A stretch of 58,321 nucleotides of DNA. Source: Clostridia bacterium. GTDB lineage: Bacteria; Bacillota; Clostridia; Christensenellales; Borkfalkiaceae. Positions within the stretch are counted from its first letter, which is position 1; every line of letters starts with the position of its first letter. Location of the stretch: the NCBI GenBank assembly GCA_900767885.1, contig CAAGAU010000020.1, forward strand, positions 1 to 58,321. Direction: 5' to 3'. Made by a program: the position numbers and the translations under genes. Positions 14,249 to 24,255 of the stretch are shown here, piece by piece. The notes under the pieces were generated by a model, which was not told where the DNA came from, did not search any database, and was given only the letters and a program-made list of their open reading frames with translations.

Positions 14249-17200
14249 ATGAACAAAAAAGGCAAATTTTTGGCAGTGCTCCTTACTGTTTTTGCTTTGT
14301 CGGTCGCAGTGTTCGGCGTTTCTTGTAAAAAGGGCGACAACAGCGGCGACGTACAGGGCGAAACCAAGACCGCTACGTATTATACGGACGCGGCGGACGG
14401 AGAATATATCGTCGAATTATACGGTAACGATTGCTTGCTTAAAATCGGCTCCGAAACCATGCTCGGTAAATTCACGCTTAAAAGCGGCGCGATTACTTTT
14501 ACTACCGATAAAGGCACGTTCGAAGGCACGATAAACGGCGACGAAATCGACTTTACTTACGGCGATAAGCACTACCTTATGCTTGAAAAAATCGAACGTA
14601 CCGTCAGATTCGGCGACGGGACGGAGCAGAAGGTCCTTAACGGCAAAACCGCAGTAAAACCCGCGGCCGATCCCGCTGCGCCCGAGAACAAGGCGTTTGT
14701 AGGTTGGTATGCGGACGAAGGGTGTACTAAACTTTATAACTTCGGTACGCCCGTAAGGAGCGATATAAGCATTTACGCCCGCATGGCAGATAACCCCGTG
14801 GGCGGAATAGTTTACACTGCCACCGCTATTTACGACGACGGCAGGCAGGAAGAGTTCAAAACCGTAGGCGGAAAAGTTTACGGACTTGCAGAACTCGCGG
14901 AAAAGGACGGTAAAGCGTTTGACGGCTGGTACGTTTCCGATTTCAATTCCGCAGATAAACTCACTTATAAATATAATGAAAGCATTGCTTTAACGCAGAA
15001 CGTTAATCTTTATCCCGTCTGGAAAGACGGTATAACGGGACTGAGCGTAAATTCCGAAAAAGTTACCTGGGATTCTTACGCCGCGGGCGCACAGTATACC
15101 GTTAAAGTTTCGAGTAAGGTATCCACGGGCGCGGAGCAAACCGTTTCGCAGACCGAATTTAAAATTTCGGATTATCTCGAGGCGGCAGGCGAATACGTAA
15201 TTACCGTTTCGGTAAGCGGCGCAAGCAAAACAGTATATTATAACAACAAAGCGTTGGCAAGACCGACCGTTGAAATTATCGACGGAACCACGGTTAAGTA
15301 CAACGCCGTTGCCAATGCCGAAAAATACTACGTAACCGTAGATTGCGGCAATAAAGACCACCGCCACGAGGCTTTCGATAACGGTACTTCCACCGTATAC
15401 GACATCTCTTCCTGCGAGATGCAGAAGGGCGGCATAAAGGTATACGTAGAGGCTAAAGCCAATGGTTACGTTTCCGCTACTTCCGACGTATGCCGTTTTG
15501 AGAGAAATCTCGACGCGGTTAAAGGCGTTGCCGTAAATGGCAGCGAACTCGTATGGAACGCCGTCGATAAGGCGATTTCCTATATAGTAGTCGTAGACGG
15601 AAAAGAATATAACGCAGGCTCGGCAAATTCCTACTCGCTTAAATCTTTCGGCGAGGGCGAACATACCGTAGGCGTATATCCCGTTGCCAAGGGCTATAAC
15701 AGTCCCGAAGCGACCGGCGTTGCTTACGTTAAAACTCAACTTGCCACTCCCGACGGGTTGACCGTATCCGATGGCAGGATTGTCTGGAACGCCGTAGAAG
15801 GCGCGACCTCGTACACCGTTAAAATCGGCGACAAGGCTATTACCGTAGATACCAATTCGGCAGAATTCAAGGGTGAATATCTTAACGGCAAATCGAGCAT
15901 AGGCGTAAGCGTATGCGCGGCTAAAGCGGACGGCGTAGCAAGCGATTATTCCGACGTTTGCACGGTATACTACGGCGCGTTGGCTAACGTTAAGTACGAA
16001 AACGGCGTTTTGTCGTGGAGTCCCGTTTCCACCGCTAACGGCTACACCGTAACCGTGGGCGGAATAAAGACCGTTGTCAAAAACGGCACTTCCGCAAAGA
16101 TCGCATTCAATAAGAGCGGCGAAAACGAAATAAAACTCGCCTACACGATGAGCGTAAACGGCAGCGACAGAGAGATTACGTCTACGTCCGTTAAAGTTAC
16201 CGCTTACGAGGTAAGATTCTACAATGCCGACGGAACTTATCAGACGGTCTACGCCGCATACGGCGACGCGGTTTCCGCAGAGGCGGATTCCGTACCCGGC
16301 TATCATTTCAGCGGCTGGTACGATATACCCGAGGGCGGCAAGAACAACGGCAGCAAGTTTACTTCCGGCGTTTTGGGCAAGATAGGTAATCTTTCGCTTT
16401 ACGCCAACTTATCCCCCAATAAATACACCGTAACTTACGACGCCACTTACGGCGAAGCCGCCAAGGAAAGCGACGACGTATATTACAACGAATCGTTTAA
16501 ATTGCTCGTACCCACGACTCAGGACGAAAACCTCGTGTTCGACGGCTGGTATACGGACGTAAACGGCGCGGGAACGCGTTACACCGACAGATACGGTAAC
16601 AGCGTAAGAAATTATATGTTTACCGACGATACCGTGCTTAAAGCGAACTGGAAAAAGTTGTTCAACTTTACCCTTAACACGCAGAAAGACGGTTATAACG
16701 TAACCGGCGGCGACGCTCTCGACACCTTTACGCAGGTTAAGATTCCCGAAAAATATCAGGACTTGCCCGTTCTTTCCGTTGACGACTTGTCCACGGGTAT
16801 CGCGCTTGAAAAAGTCGAAATTCCGAGATATGCGCAGATCGTTACCGGCGACGGCGAAGGCGTTTTGTCCAGCGCGTTCAGGTCCTGTAAAAAACTTGCC
16901 TCGATAGAGGTTTACGAGCCGGCCGACGACGAACTTAAAAAACTCGACGCCAAATTCACGTCGTTCGACGGCGTTATATACGAAATTCTCGAAATCGTTT
17001 CGGTACCCACCGAAACCGGTTCCGTAAACGAGATTAAATCCACAAAACTTTCAATGGTTCCGCTTGCAAAAGGCGGCAGCATGAAAGTTTACGAAAAAAC
17101 CACCGAAATTGCTCCTTATGCGTTCAACAGGAGCGTACTCGAAGAGATTATTGTACCCGCTTCGGTAGAAACGGTCGGTTCCAATGCGTTCGACACCTGC

Positions 17201-20200
17201 AGCAACCTTAAGAGAGTAGTGTTCGAAAACGCCGAAGACGCCAAACCTCTGACGCTCGGCAAGACCGCGTTCAAGAGTTGCGGTAAACTCGAAGAAGTTA
17301 CTCTTCCCGCAAGACTTACTGCAAGTAATTACGAATTGGTAGTCGATAAAAAGAGTACCTACCTTATAAAAGACGTAGAATATAAGATGGATTTCGATCT
17401 GTCTATATTTACTTCCTGCAGTTCTTTGAACAGAGTAAACGTTGAGGGTACTTACGACAAAGCCGCTTATACCTCGATCGACGGTATACTTTACAGCGCG
17501 GACGGCAAAAAGCTCATCTATTGTCCGAGAGGCAGGACCGAGGCCGTTACCACCAACAAGGCGGTTACCATAGGTTCGGCTGCGTTCTACGGCTGTAACA
17601 AGATAGAAAAAGTGGAAATCGGCGCGCCCGTAACAACTATCGACGAATTTGCGTTTGCCGAATGTTCTGCCGTAAACGACCTTACCTTTAAAGGTACCAA
17701 AGATTATAATGCTTTAACGATAAAATTCGGCGCGTTCCTCAACAATAAAATGCTTACGGAAGTAACTCTTCCCGAAAACCTTTCTTCGATGGATGCCTGC
17801 GCGTTCGGCGGGACGGCTTTACTTAAAACCGTTACGCTCAATTCGGTAGGCGAAAACGGAAAAGTGAATTTTGCCGACGGCGTTTTCGGATCCAACTCCA
17901 AAAACAATCCGAGTTATTACGTTCAGACGGTTATGTTGGGCGAAAAGACCCCCGCTTTCGGTATCGCGAGCGTGTTCGGCAATAAGATAATTTCTTTCAC
18001 CGTTTCCGAAAACAACGCTAATTATACCAAGGGCGAAAAAGACGAGTATTACGGCAGTTATACCGACGCTTCGGGCGCAACCCGCAATATGATTGTTTAC
18101 GTTCCCTCGTATTATTCGGGTGAATTTGTCGTAAAAGCCGGCACGAACGAAATCTGCGCCAATACTTTCAACGGCAACGTTAAAATCGAAAGCGTAGTAA
18201 TTCCCGCTTCGGTTGAAAAAATAGGCGCGGCGGCGTTCAATGGTGCGTCTAATCTCGTAAAAGTTACGTTTGAGGCGGATAAAGAAGGCGGCGCGACTGC
18301 TCTTGAAATAAGCAACAACGCGTTCTATCAGTGTTCTAACCTTTCGGGCAACATAGTGTTCCCCGCAAGACTTACTTCTATAGGCGAAAAGGCGTTCTGT
18401 AATACCAGGAAAATAACCGGTATCACCTTTACGGGCACCAAACTTATCTCTATAGGCGAATCGGCATTCCAGTGGTGTGAGCGCATAACCGCGGTTACTT
18501 TACCGGAAGGACTTGTTTCGATAGGTAAAAGCGCGTTCAGCGGTTGCGAGGCTCTCGACTCGTTTACCATATCTTCTACCGTAACCGAAATCGGCGAAGA
18601 TATGCTTTCTAATGCGGAATTGCTTACCACCGTTCATGTAAACTCCGGAAATAAGACGTTTAAGGTTACCGGCGGTATACTTTACAAATTGAATGCGCAA
18701 GGCGCGGAGGCCGAACTTGTACTTTGCCCCATGGGTAATGCCGGCGAGAGAGACGAAGCGACTAATAACGATCATACCGTTCATATACCCAACACCGTTG
18801 AAAAGGTTGCGCCGTATACGTTCAGATATAACGCGGGTATAGAGCAGATTATCTTTGACGATAACGCCGAAGGCAGTAATAGAAATCTCGAGATAGGCGA
18901 AATGGCGTTCTATTCGAGAAGAGACAGCAAGATCAAAAAGATAGTTCTTCCCGAAGGTATGACCGCAATAGGCGCCCAGACGTTCTATTCCTGCTATGCC
19001 GACGAAGTAGTTATCCCCACTTCGGTAACTTCGATAAAAGCCTTGGCGTTCCAGTACTTCTACGGCAAAAAAGTAACCTTTAAGGAAGGCGGAACCGCCG
19101 AACTTACGATAGAAGACGGTAAAACGTCGGCAAATACGGGCGTATTCGTGGGCTGCAGTTATCTTACCGAGATGATTTTCCCCGAAAGAACGGTCAAAAT
19201 AGGTAAAGGGGCGTTCCATGGTTCGAGTGCTTCCGCACTTACAAAGGTCGTTATTCCTTCCACCGTTGAGGAAATAAGCGAAAATGCGTTCTATAACGCC
19301 AAATCGCTGACGGATCTTGTTATAACCAACGACGAACAACACCCGAGCAAACTTGCCAAAATAGGTAAAGCGGCGTTCTACGGGTTAGGGGCTTCTACCG
19401 TCCAACTGCCTTCTACGTTGACCGAAATAGGCGAACAGGTGTTCTATTTTGCTTCGCTTCAGACGGTAACCATACCCGCTTCGGTAAAGACGATAGGAAA
19501 GAATGCGTTTGCATCTAACTATTATCTTAAAACCGTTACGTTTGAAAAGAACAGCGCGGTTACCGCTATCGCGGACAACGCGTTTAACTGGTGTAAATTA
19601 CTTAATTCCGTCGGAACCGTAAAAGAGGTAAACAACGGCGAAACCGTTACCAACGAATTTGTCGAAGGCGCGCTGCCCGCAGGCGTGGAGAGCATAGGCG
19701 GTTCGGCATTCTATAACAACAAACTTACAAAAATCAAGATTCCCGCAAGCACTAAAAAGATAGGTCTTGACGCTTTCGGTTTTACAGCTTTAGAGAGTCT
19801 TGAATTCGAAACCAAAGCAGTCGAAGTCGAAAAGACCGACGCAAGCGGCACCAAGACGAAAGTTACGGAATACAAGAGCGCGATTGCGGAAATAGGCAAC
19901 AAGGCGTTCAGAAACACGAATATATCGTCGGTAGTAATACCCGAAAGTACCGCCGCTTCGATCAAGCTGGGTACGGAAATATTCCAGGGCTGTTTCGAAC
20001 TCACCTCGCTTACTATTCCGTCCGGCGTTCAGAGCGGACTCGAGGGCGCGCTTAACACCTGCGTTGCGCTTGAAAACGTAATTATTTCGGCTGATAACCC
20101 CAACTATAAGTCGGAAAACGGCATAATATACAATAAATCGGGCGATACACTCGTTTATTCGTACGTGCCTGCCGCGGTTGACGAAAACGGCGTTCTTACC

Positions 20201-23200
20201 GTAACTGCCAAAAACATAGGCGCAAGCGCGTATGCGGGGCAGATGGGCATCAAAAAAGTAGTATTCTCCAAGGATATAGTAACTATCGGCGCCAACGCGT
20301 TCGAAGGTTGCGCAAACCTTACCGAAGTTGAATTTTCCAAAGAGTCGGGCAGCCTGACCGCTATACCCGACAGCGCATTTAAAGGCTGTACTTCGCTTGC
20401 GGCGGTAACCAACATGCCCGCAACCGTAACTTCCATAGGTAAATATGCGTTCAGCGGTTGTAAATCGCTTAAGAGTATAGAGTACGGCGCAGGCGTTACC
20501 ACTCTCGGCAACTATGCGTTTGAAAACTCCGGTTTAACCGAGATAACCTTCCCCAAACAGCTTACGACCTTAGGTCAGGAAGTATTTAAGGGTTCGGCGG
20601 CGGTTACGCAGGTATATTCGCAGGAAACCGTAAACGGCAAACTCGTAACGGTATACAAACCCGTTGCCATCAGTTTACCCGCCTCGCTTACGAGTATCGG
20701 CGCGTCTGCGTTTAAAAACGTTCAGATCTCTTCGCTCACTTTACACGAAGGTATTACTTCTATCGGAAACTATGCGTTCAGCAACTGCTTCTCCATGAAG
20801 AATTGCGCCAAGACCGTTACCGTACCCGCTACGGTTACCTCGTTGGGAACGTACGCTTTCTCGGATAATACCTGCTTGCAGAAAGTTGAATTCGCAGGCA
20901 CCGAACAGGTCCCCGCAAACGTCAACAATATAGGCAACTATGCGTTTAAAAACTCCGCTATAACGAGCATTTCTTTGCCCGCAAGCGTAAAAACGTTAGG
21001 ACAAAACGCGTTTGAAAACTGCGCTAACCTTAAAACCGTCGAGTTTGCCGAAGGTATAAAAATAACCGAGATAAAGAGTGCTGCATTTAAGGGTTGTACC
21101 CTTCTCGAAGGCGTAGCCGTTCCCGAAGGCGTTAAAACCATAGGAGCCAACTCGTTTGAAAACTGTACTTCGCTCGAAACGGCAACTTTGCCCTCTTCGC
21201 TTACGTATATAGGCAAAGCGGCGTTTATGAATTCGGCGATATACGAAATAGTCATACCCGAAAAGGTAAGATTCCTGTCGGCGGCAAACAAGGCCTCCAC
21301 GTCGGGTTATATGACGGGCGGCACCGCCAGACTCGATCCCTCGCAAAACAAAATAGGTTCCAACTCCTCCGGACAATTTGCGTTCTGCAAAAACCTTACC
21401 AAAGTTACGCTCCCCGCAAATCTCGAGGAAATAGGCGCGCATGCGTTCTTTGCAACGCCTAACCTTACCACGATAACTTATACGGGTTACGAAGGCAACG
21501 GCAATGCTTTGCCCGAAAAAATGAAACAGATTTGCGGCTGGGCATTCGCGTATAGCGGACTCGATTCTATAAAGACTACCGGCAATACTAAGTTGAATCA
21601 ATACGTATTTGCCGATTCCAAGTTTAAAGAAATCGACGTTTCGTCCTGCGAAAACACTTCGGAATTACCGAAAGCGTCGTTTGCGTATACCGTAGAACTT
21701 ACCGCCGTGGTATTGCCCGAAAGAGTTACGAGCATAGCGGAATCTGCGTTTGAGTCGAGCGCGATAGAAAACTTTACTATGCCGACTACGGTTACGCAGG
21801 TAGAGCGTAAGGCGTTTTACGGCAGCGGACTTTACAGTATCGACCTTTCCAACGTCGTTGCTTATAACGGAAGAATGAATAGCGGCTACGGCGTGCTTGA
21901 AAACTGTAAGAACCTTGCGGCGGTCGTATTAAGCAACAAGATAGATTATTTACCCGACTATATGTTCAAAGGTTGCGAAAGTCTTACTTCGGTCAATATA
22001 CCCGACAGCATAACCTCTATCGGCACCATGTGCTTTAACGGCACCGCATTGCGTTCGGTAAACATATCCAAAAACGTCGATTATCTCGGCGACAGCGCGT
22101 TGCTTACGCCTTCGCTTATGTACGCCGATCAGGACGGAGTCGAAAGAGTTCATATAACCGTAGACGAAGGTAACGGAATTTACTACGTAAAGGATAACCA
22201 ACTTTACAAGAGGGGCGACAACGGCGACGTTATAGTAACGTTCTTTGCGGCTCTCGACGCAAACAAGACGTTGAGAGTACCCGACGGAGTCGCTACGATC
22301 CCCGCGTACGCGTTTGACGTTTATAACGGAGTGAAGAAAGTTATACTTCCCGAATCCGTAAAATGCATCGAAAGGGACGCGTTTAACAGTTGCTACGACC
22401 TCGAAACGGTTGAAATGCCTGCCGTTGAGGAAATCGAAAGCTGGGCGTTCAAGACCTGCCATAAACTCAATTATATTAAGATGCCGGGTACTCTTACTGA
22501 CATCGGCAGCCAGGTATTCCGTGATTGTTCGGCTCTTGCAGAGGGCGGTCTGACCGTAGATATGTCCGAGGTAAAAGCGGAAACGACCGATATAGGAAGT
22601 CTTATGTTCTATTATATGTCCGGACTTCTTGTAAACGGAGAACAGGGCGTACACGGAATCAAAAAGTTGATACTTCCTTCCGATATGAAAGAAATACCCA
22701 GCGGAATGTTTGAGAATTGTGCAAATCTCGAATGGGTAACCTACTACACCGGCGAAACCGACGCCGAAGGCAATAAGATTCTTGCCGGCGCGGATAAGGG
22801 TAACGGCGTATATCTGCCCGAAGGCTTAACGTATATCCATTACGAAGCGTTCAGCGGTTGCAGTAAGATAACTTATGCGGAAATCCCCGCAAGCGTAACC
22901 GATTTCGGTACCGACGCAACGAGTTCTTCCTATAAAGGCATATTCGGCAACTGTACCGCTCTGGAAGAGGTTAAATTCCTCGGCGACACGATAACCGCAT
23001 TGCCTGTAAACTCATTCCTTAACTGTTCGGCTCTTACCAAAGTCAATATACCTGCTGCCGTAACCAAGATAGGCGAAGCGGCGTTCTCGGGTTGTTCGTC
23101 GTTGCAGACTCTCGCATTGCCTGCGGCTGTAACCAAGATAGGCGAAGCGGCGTTCTCGGGTTGTTCGTCGTTGCAGACTCTCGCATTGCCTGCGGCTGTA

Positions 23201-23866
23201 ACCGAAATTCCTAAAAACGCGTTCCTTAACTGTGCTAAACTCAGCGGTATAGATACTTCCGCAATAACCTTCTTCGGTCAGTCGGCATTCAAAGGCTCGG
23301 GCATAACCGAAGCGGTTATAAACGTAAACGTAGTTACCAAGTACGTCGGCAGCACGAGCGTTGCGGTTGGCAGCACGTTTTCCGATTGTACCGAACTTAC
23401 CAAAGTAACCTTCGGTCCCGACGTAGACGAACTTTGCTCCTCTATGTTCAGCGGTTGTACCAAACTTACGAGTATTACGTTACCCGAAAAACTTATGGAG
23501 ATAGAATCGTCTATGTTCAGCGGCTCGGGAATTACTTCTATAGTTATCCCCGATTCCGTAACCGACATCTGGGCTAACGCGTTTACAAACTGCGTAAACC
23601 TCGAATCGGTAACGCTCGGCAGCGGAGTCAACACTATCGTTTCGGCGTTCATAGGCTGTACTTCGATAAGAGAGGTTTATATACCCAAGAACGTAACCAA
23701 ATTGAACGGCGCAACCAACTTCCAGGGTTGGGGCGAAAATCAGACCGTTAAATTCGAACTCAGCGAGTATCAGGTTTCCAAAGTCTACGGTATTTCGTGG
23801 AAAGCCGCCGACTGCAATGCTAAATTCGAATACGGAGTCGCTCCGTCCGCAAAGCAGACCGTTTAA
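14249..23866 (+). CDS. Giant (3205 aa) BspA-type leucine-rich-repeat lipoprotein
   Basis: This is a surface adhesin-like lipoprotein. A signal peptide ends at C26 (VFGVSC; a slightly weak lipobox with Gly at -3). After about 85 residues come two InlB/Flg_new-type repeats (AFVGWYADEG, AFDGWYVSD), four Fn3-like modules each with a W-N/S/D-x-V motif, and two more InlB-type repeats. From about residue 870 to 3150 it is an almost unbroken run of LRR_5 units of about 23 residues (consensus V-x-x-I-G-x-x-A-F-x-x-C-x-x-L). No cell-wall anchor follows. I use the ATG at 14249 behind GAGGAGG, since only this start gives a signal peptide at the N-terminus. Two adjacent units are identical even in DNA. 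Likely role: binding host or dietary proteins or glycans. A terminator-like hairpin follows. Confidence 0.88.
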   Translation: MNKKGKFLAVLLTVFALSVAVFGVSCKKGDNSGDVQGETKTATYYTDAADGEYIVELYGNDCLLKIGSETMLGKFTLKSGAITFTTDKGTFEGTINGDEIDFTYGDKHYLMLEKIERTVRFGDGTEQKVLNGKTAVKPAADPAAPENKAFVGWYADEGCTKLYNFGTPVRSDISIYARMADNPVGGIVYTATAIYDDGRQEEFKTVGGKVYGLAELAEKDGKAFDGWYVSDFNSADKLTYKYNESIALTQNVNLYPVWKDGITGLSVNSEKVTWDSYAAGAQYTVKVSSKVSTGAEQTVSQTEFKISDYLEAAGEYVITVSVSGASKTVYYNNKALARPTVEIIDGTTVKYNAVANAEKYYVTVDCGNKDHRHEAFDNGTSTVYDISSCEMQKGGIKVYVEAKANGYVSATSDVCRFERNLDAVKGVAVNGSELVWNAVDKAISYIVVVDGKEYNAGSANSYSLKSFGEGEHTVGVYPVAKGYNSPEATGVAYVKTQLATPDGLTVSDGRIVWNAVEGATSYTVKIGDKAITVDTNSAEFKGEYLNGKSSIGVSVCAAKADGVASDYSDVCTVYYGALANVKYENGVLSWSPVSTANGYTVTVGGIKTVVKNGTSAKIAFNKSGENEIKLAYTMSVNGSDREITSTSVKVTAYEVRFYNADGTYQTVYAAYGDAVSAEADSVPGYHFSGWYDIPEGGKNNGSKFTSGVLGKIGNLSLYANLSPNKYTVTYDATYGEAAKESDDVYYNESFKLLVPTTQDENLVFDGWYTDVNGAGTRYTDRYGNSVRNYMFTDDTVLKANWKKLFNFTLNTQKDGYNVTGGDALDTFTQVKIPEKYQDLPVLSVDDLSTGIALEKVEIPRYAQIVTGDGEGVLSSAFRSCKKLASIEVYEPADDELKKLDAKFTSFDGVIYEILEIVSVPTETGSVNEIKSTKLSMVPLAKGGSMKVYEKTTEIAPYAFNRSVLEEIIVPASVETVGSNAFDTCSNLKRVVFENAEDAKPLTLGKTAFKSCGKLEEVTLPARLTASNYELVVDKKSTYLIKDVEYKMDFDLSIFTSCSSLNRVNVEGTYDKAAYTSIDGILYSADGKKLIYCPRGRTEAVTTNKAVTIGSAAFYGCNKIEKVEIGAPVTTIDEFAFAECSAVNDLTFKGTKDYNALTIKFGAFLNNKMLTEVTLPENLSSMDACAFGGTALLKTVTLNSVGENGKVNFADGVFGSNSKNNPSYYVQTVMLGEKTPAFGIASVFGNKIISFTVSENNANYTKGEKDEYYGSYTDASGATRNMIVYVPSYYSGEFVVKAGTNEICANTFNGNVKIESVVIPASVEKIGAAAFNGASNLVKVTFEADKEGGATALEISNNAFYQCSNLSGNIVFPARLTSIGEKAFCNTRKITGITFTGTKLISIGESAFQWCERITAVTLPEGLVSIGKSAFSGCEALDSFTISSTVTEIGEDMLSNAELLTTVHVNSGNKTFKVTGGILYKLNAQGAEAELVLCPMGNAGERDEATNNDHTVHIPNTVEKVAPYTFRYNAGIEQIIFDDNAEGSNRNLEIGEMAFYSRRDSKIKKIVLPEGMTAIGAQTFYSCYADEVVIPTSVTSIKALAFQYFYGKKVTFKEGGTAELTIEDGKTSANTGVFVGCSYLTEMIFPERTVKIGKGAFHGSSASALTKVVIPSTVEEISENAFYNAKSLTDLVITNDEQHPSKLAKIGKAAFYGLGASTVQLPSTLTEIGEQVFYFASLQTVTIPASVKTIGKNAFASNYYLKTVTFEKNSAVTAIADNAFNWCKLLNSVGTVKEVNNGETVTNEFVEGALPAGVESIGGSAFYNNKLTKIKIPASTKKIGLDAFGFTALESLEFETKAVEVEKTDASGTKTKVTEYKSAIAEIGNKAFRNTNISSVVIPESTAASIKLGTEIFQGCFELTSLTIPSGVQSGLEGALNTCVALENVIISADNPNYKSENGIIYNKSGDTLVYSYVPAAVDENGVLTVTAKNIGASAYAGQMGIKKVVFSKDIVTIGANAFEGCANLTEVEFSKESGSLTAIPDSAFKGCTSLAAVTNMPATVTSIGKYAFSGCKSLKSIEYGAGVTTLGNYAFENSGLTEITFPKQLTTLGQEVFKGSAAVTQVYSQETVNGKLVTVYKPVAISLPASLTSIGASAFKNVQISSLTLHEGITSIGNYAFSNCFSMKNCAKTVTVPATVTSLGTYAFSDNTCLQKVEFAGTEQVPANVNNIGNYAFKNSAITSISLPASVKTLGQNAFENCANLKTVEFAEGIKITEIKSAAFKGCTLLEGVAVPEGVKTIGANSFENCTSLETATLPSSLTYIGKAAFMNSAIYEIVIPEKVRFLSAANKASTSGYMTGGTARLDPSQNKIGSNSSGQFAFCKNLTKVTLPANLEEIGAHAFFATPNLTTITYTGYEGNGNALPEKMKQICGWAFAYSGLDSIKTTGNTKLNQYVFADSKFKEIDVSSCENTSELPKASFAYTVELTAVVLPERVTSIAESAFESSAIENFTMPTTVTQVERKAFYGSGLYSIDLSNVVAYNGRMNSGYGVLENCKNLAAVVLSNKIDYLPDYMFKGCESLTSVNIPDSITSIGTMCFNGTALRSVNISKNVDYLGDSALLTPSLMYADQDGVERVHITVDEGNGIYYVKDNQLYKRGDNGDVIVTFFAALDANKTLRVPDGVATIPAYAFDVYNGVKKVILPESVKCIERDAFNSCYDLETVEMPAVEEIESWAFKTCHKLNYIKMPGTLTDIGSQVFRDCSALAEGGLTVDMSEVKAETTDIGSLMFYYMSGLLVNGEQGVHGIKKLILPSDMKEIPSGMFENCANLEWVTYYTGETDAEGNKILAGADKGNGVYLPEGLTYIHYEAFSGCSKITYAEIPASVTDFGTDATSSSYKGIFGNCTALEEVKFLGDTITALPVNSFLNCSALTKVNIPAAVTKIGEAAFSGCSSLQTLALPAAVTKIGEAAFSGCSSLQTLALPAAVTEIPKNAFLNCAKLSGIDTSAITFFGQSAFKGSGITEAVINVNVVTKYVGSTSVAVGSTFSDCTELTKVTFGPDVDELCSSMFSGCTKLTSITLPEKLMEIESSMFSGSGITSIVIPDSVTDIWANAFTNCVNLESVTLGSGVNTIVSAFIGCTSIREVYIPKNVTKLNGATNFQGWGENQTVKFELSEYQVSKVYGISWKAADCNAKFEYGVAPSAKQTV
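23061..23198 (+). repeat. Exact 69-bp tandem duplication of one LRR unit
   Basis: Positions 23061-23129 and 23130-23198 are identical base for base. The period is 69 bp, or 23 codons, exactly one LRR unit, and the frame is kept. The copies encode VTKIGEAAFSGCSSLQ plus seven more residues twice. Neighbouring units are diverged, so this event is recent. Confidence 0.93.
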
Positions 23867-24117
23867 AAGAAAAATTAAACATAACGTACTAAAGTTTTAA
23901 AACGCCCGACGCGATTTCCTCGCGTCGGGCGTTTCACGTCTGCCAGGATTTATATTCCGTTGCCGCGTGTTCCGGTATAATCGTAACGTTTTCATCGTAT
24001 ATTATAATAAAAAATGAATAATTATGCATTTTTACGGAATTTTACTTTCTTTGCCGCCAAAACTTGCAGTAAACTTAATTTTTCTCTGAAAATATAATAA
24101 AATATAGCCTTCATCGC
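23867..24117. other. Intergenic stretch, no gene apart from a hairpin
   Basis: Apart from the terminator-like hairpin at 23900-23934, this AT-rich sequence shows no coding region or recognised RNA. Confidence 0.5.
23900..23934. terminator. Terminator-like GC-rich hairpin
   Basis: AAACGCCCGACGCG pairs perfectly with CGCGTCGGGCGTTT (14 bp) around ATTTCCT. The T tail is short on the + strand (GTTTCAC), and a TTTTAAAACTTT tail follows on the minus strand, so it may act in both directions. Confidence 0.65.
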
Positions 24118-24146
24118 TTTACTTTTTAAACGGAAAGTGCTATAAT
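24118..24146 (+). promoter_or_regulatory. Extended -10 promoter of the MoxR/VWA operon
   Basis: TATAAT at 24141-24146 is preceded by TGC, making an extended -10. A weak -35 (TTTACT, 24118-24123) lies 17 bp upstream. The expected start is near 24153. Confidence 0.6.
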
Positions 24147-24186
24147 GTTGCATATTTATAACTTAAAATTGAATAGTTATAAATTT

Positions 24187-24229
24187 TACTTATATGTGGT
24201 ATAAGCCTACCGAATATCACCATATAAGC
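24187..24229 (+). promoter_or_regulatory. Hairpin in the 5' leader of the MoxR/VWA operon
   Basis: CTTATATG (about 24189-24196) pairs with CATATAAG (about 24221-24228), enclosing a second stem GGTA/TACC. It lies between the promoter and the AAAGGAG ribosome site. No riboswitch class is recognised. Confidence 0.4.
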
Positions 24230-24255
24230 AAACAAAAAAATAAAGGAGATAAATT

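Noticed and set aside
14990..16306. A 438-codon minus-strand open frame inside the giant lipoprotein gene
   Set aside because: Antisense shadow of the Fn3/InlB-like region. It has no recognisable domain and an atypical composition.
24150..24255. Purine-type riboswitch in the MoxR operon leader
   Set aside because: A TACC and a few loop bases looked similar, but the conserved junction sequences and the three-stem order are missing.
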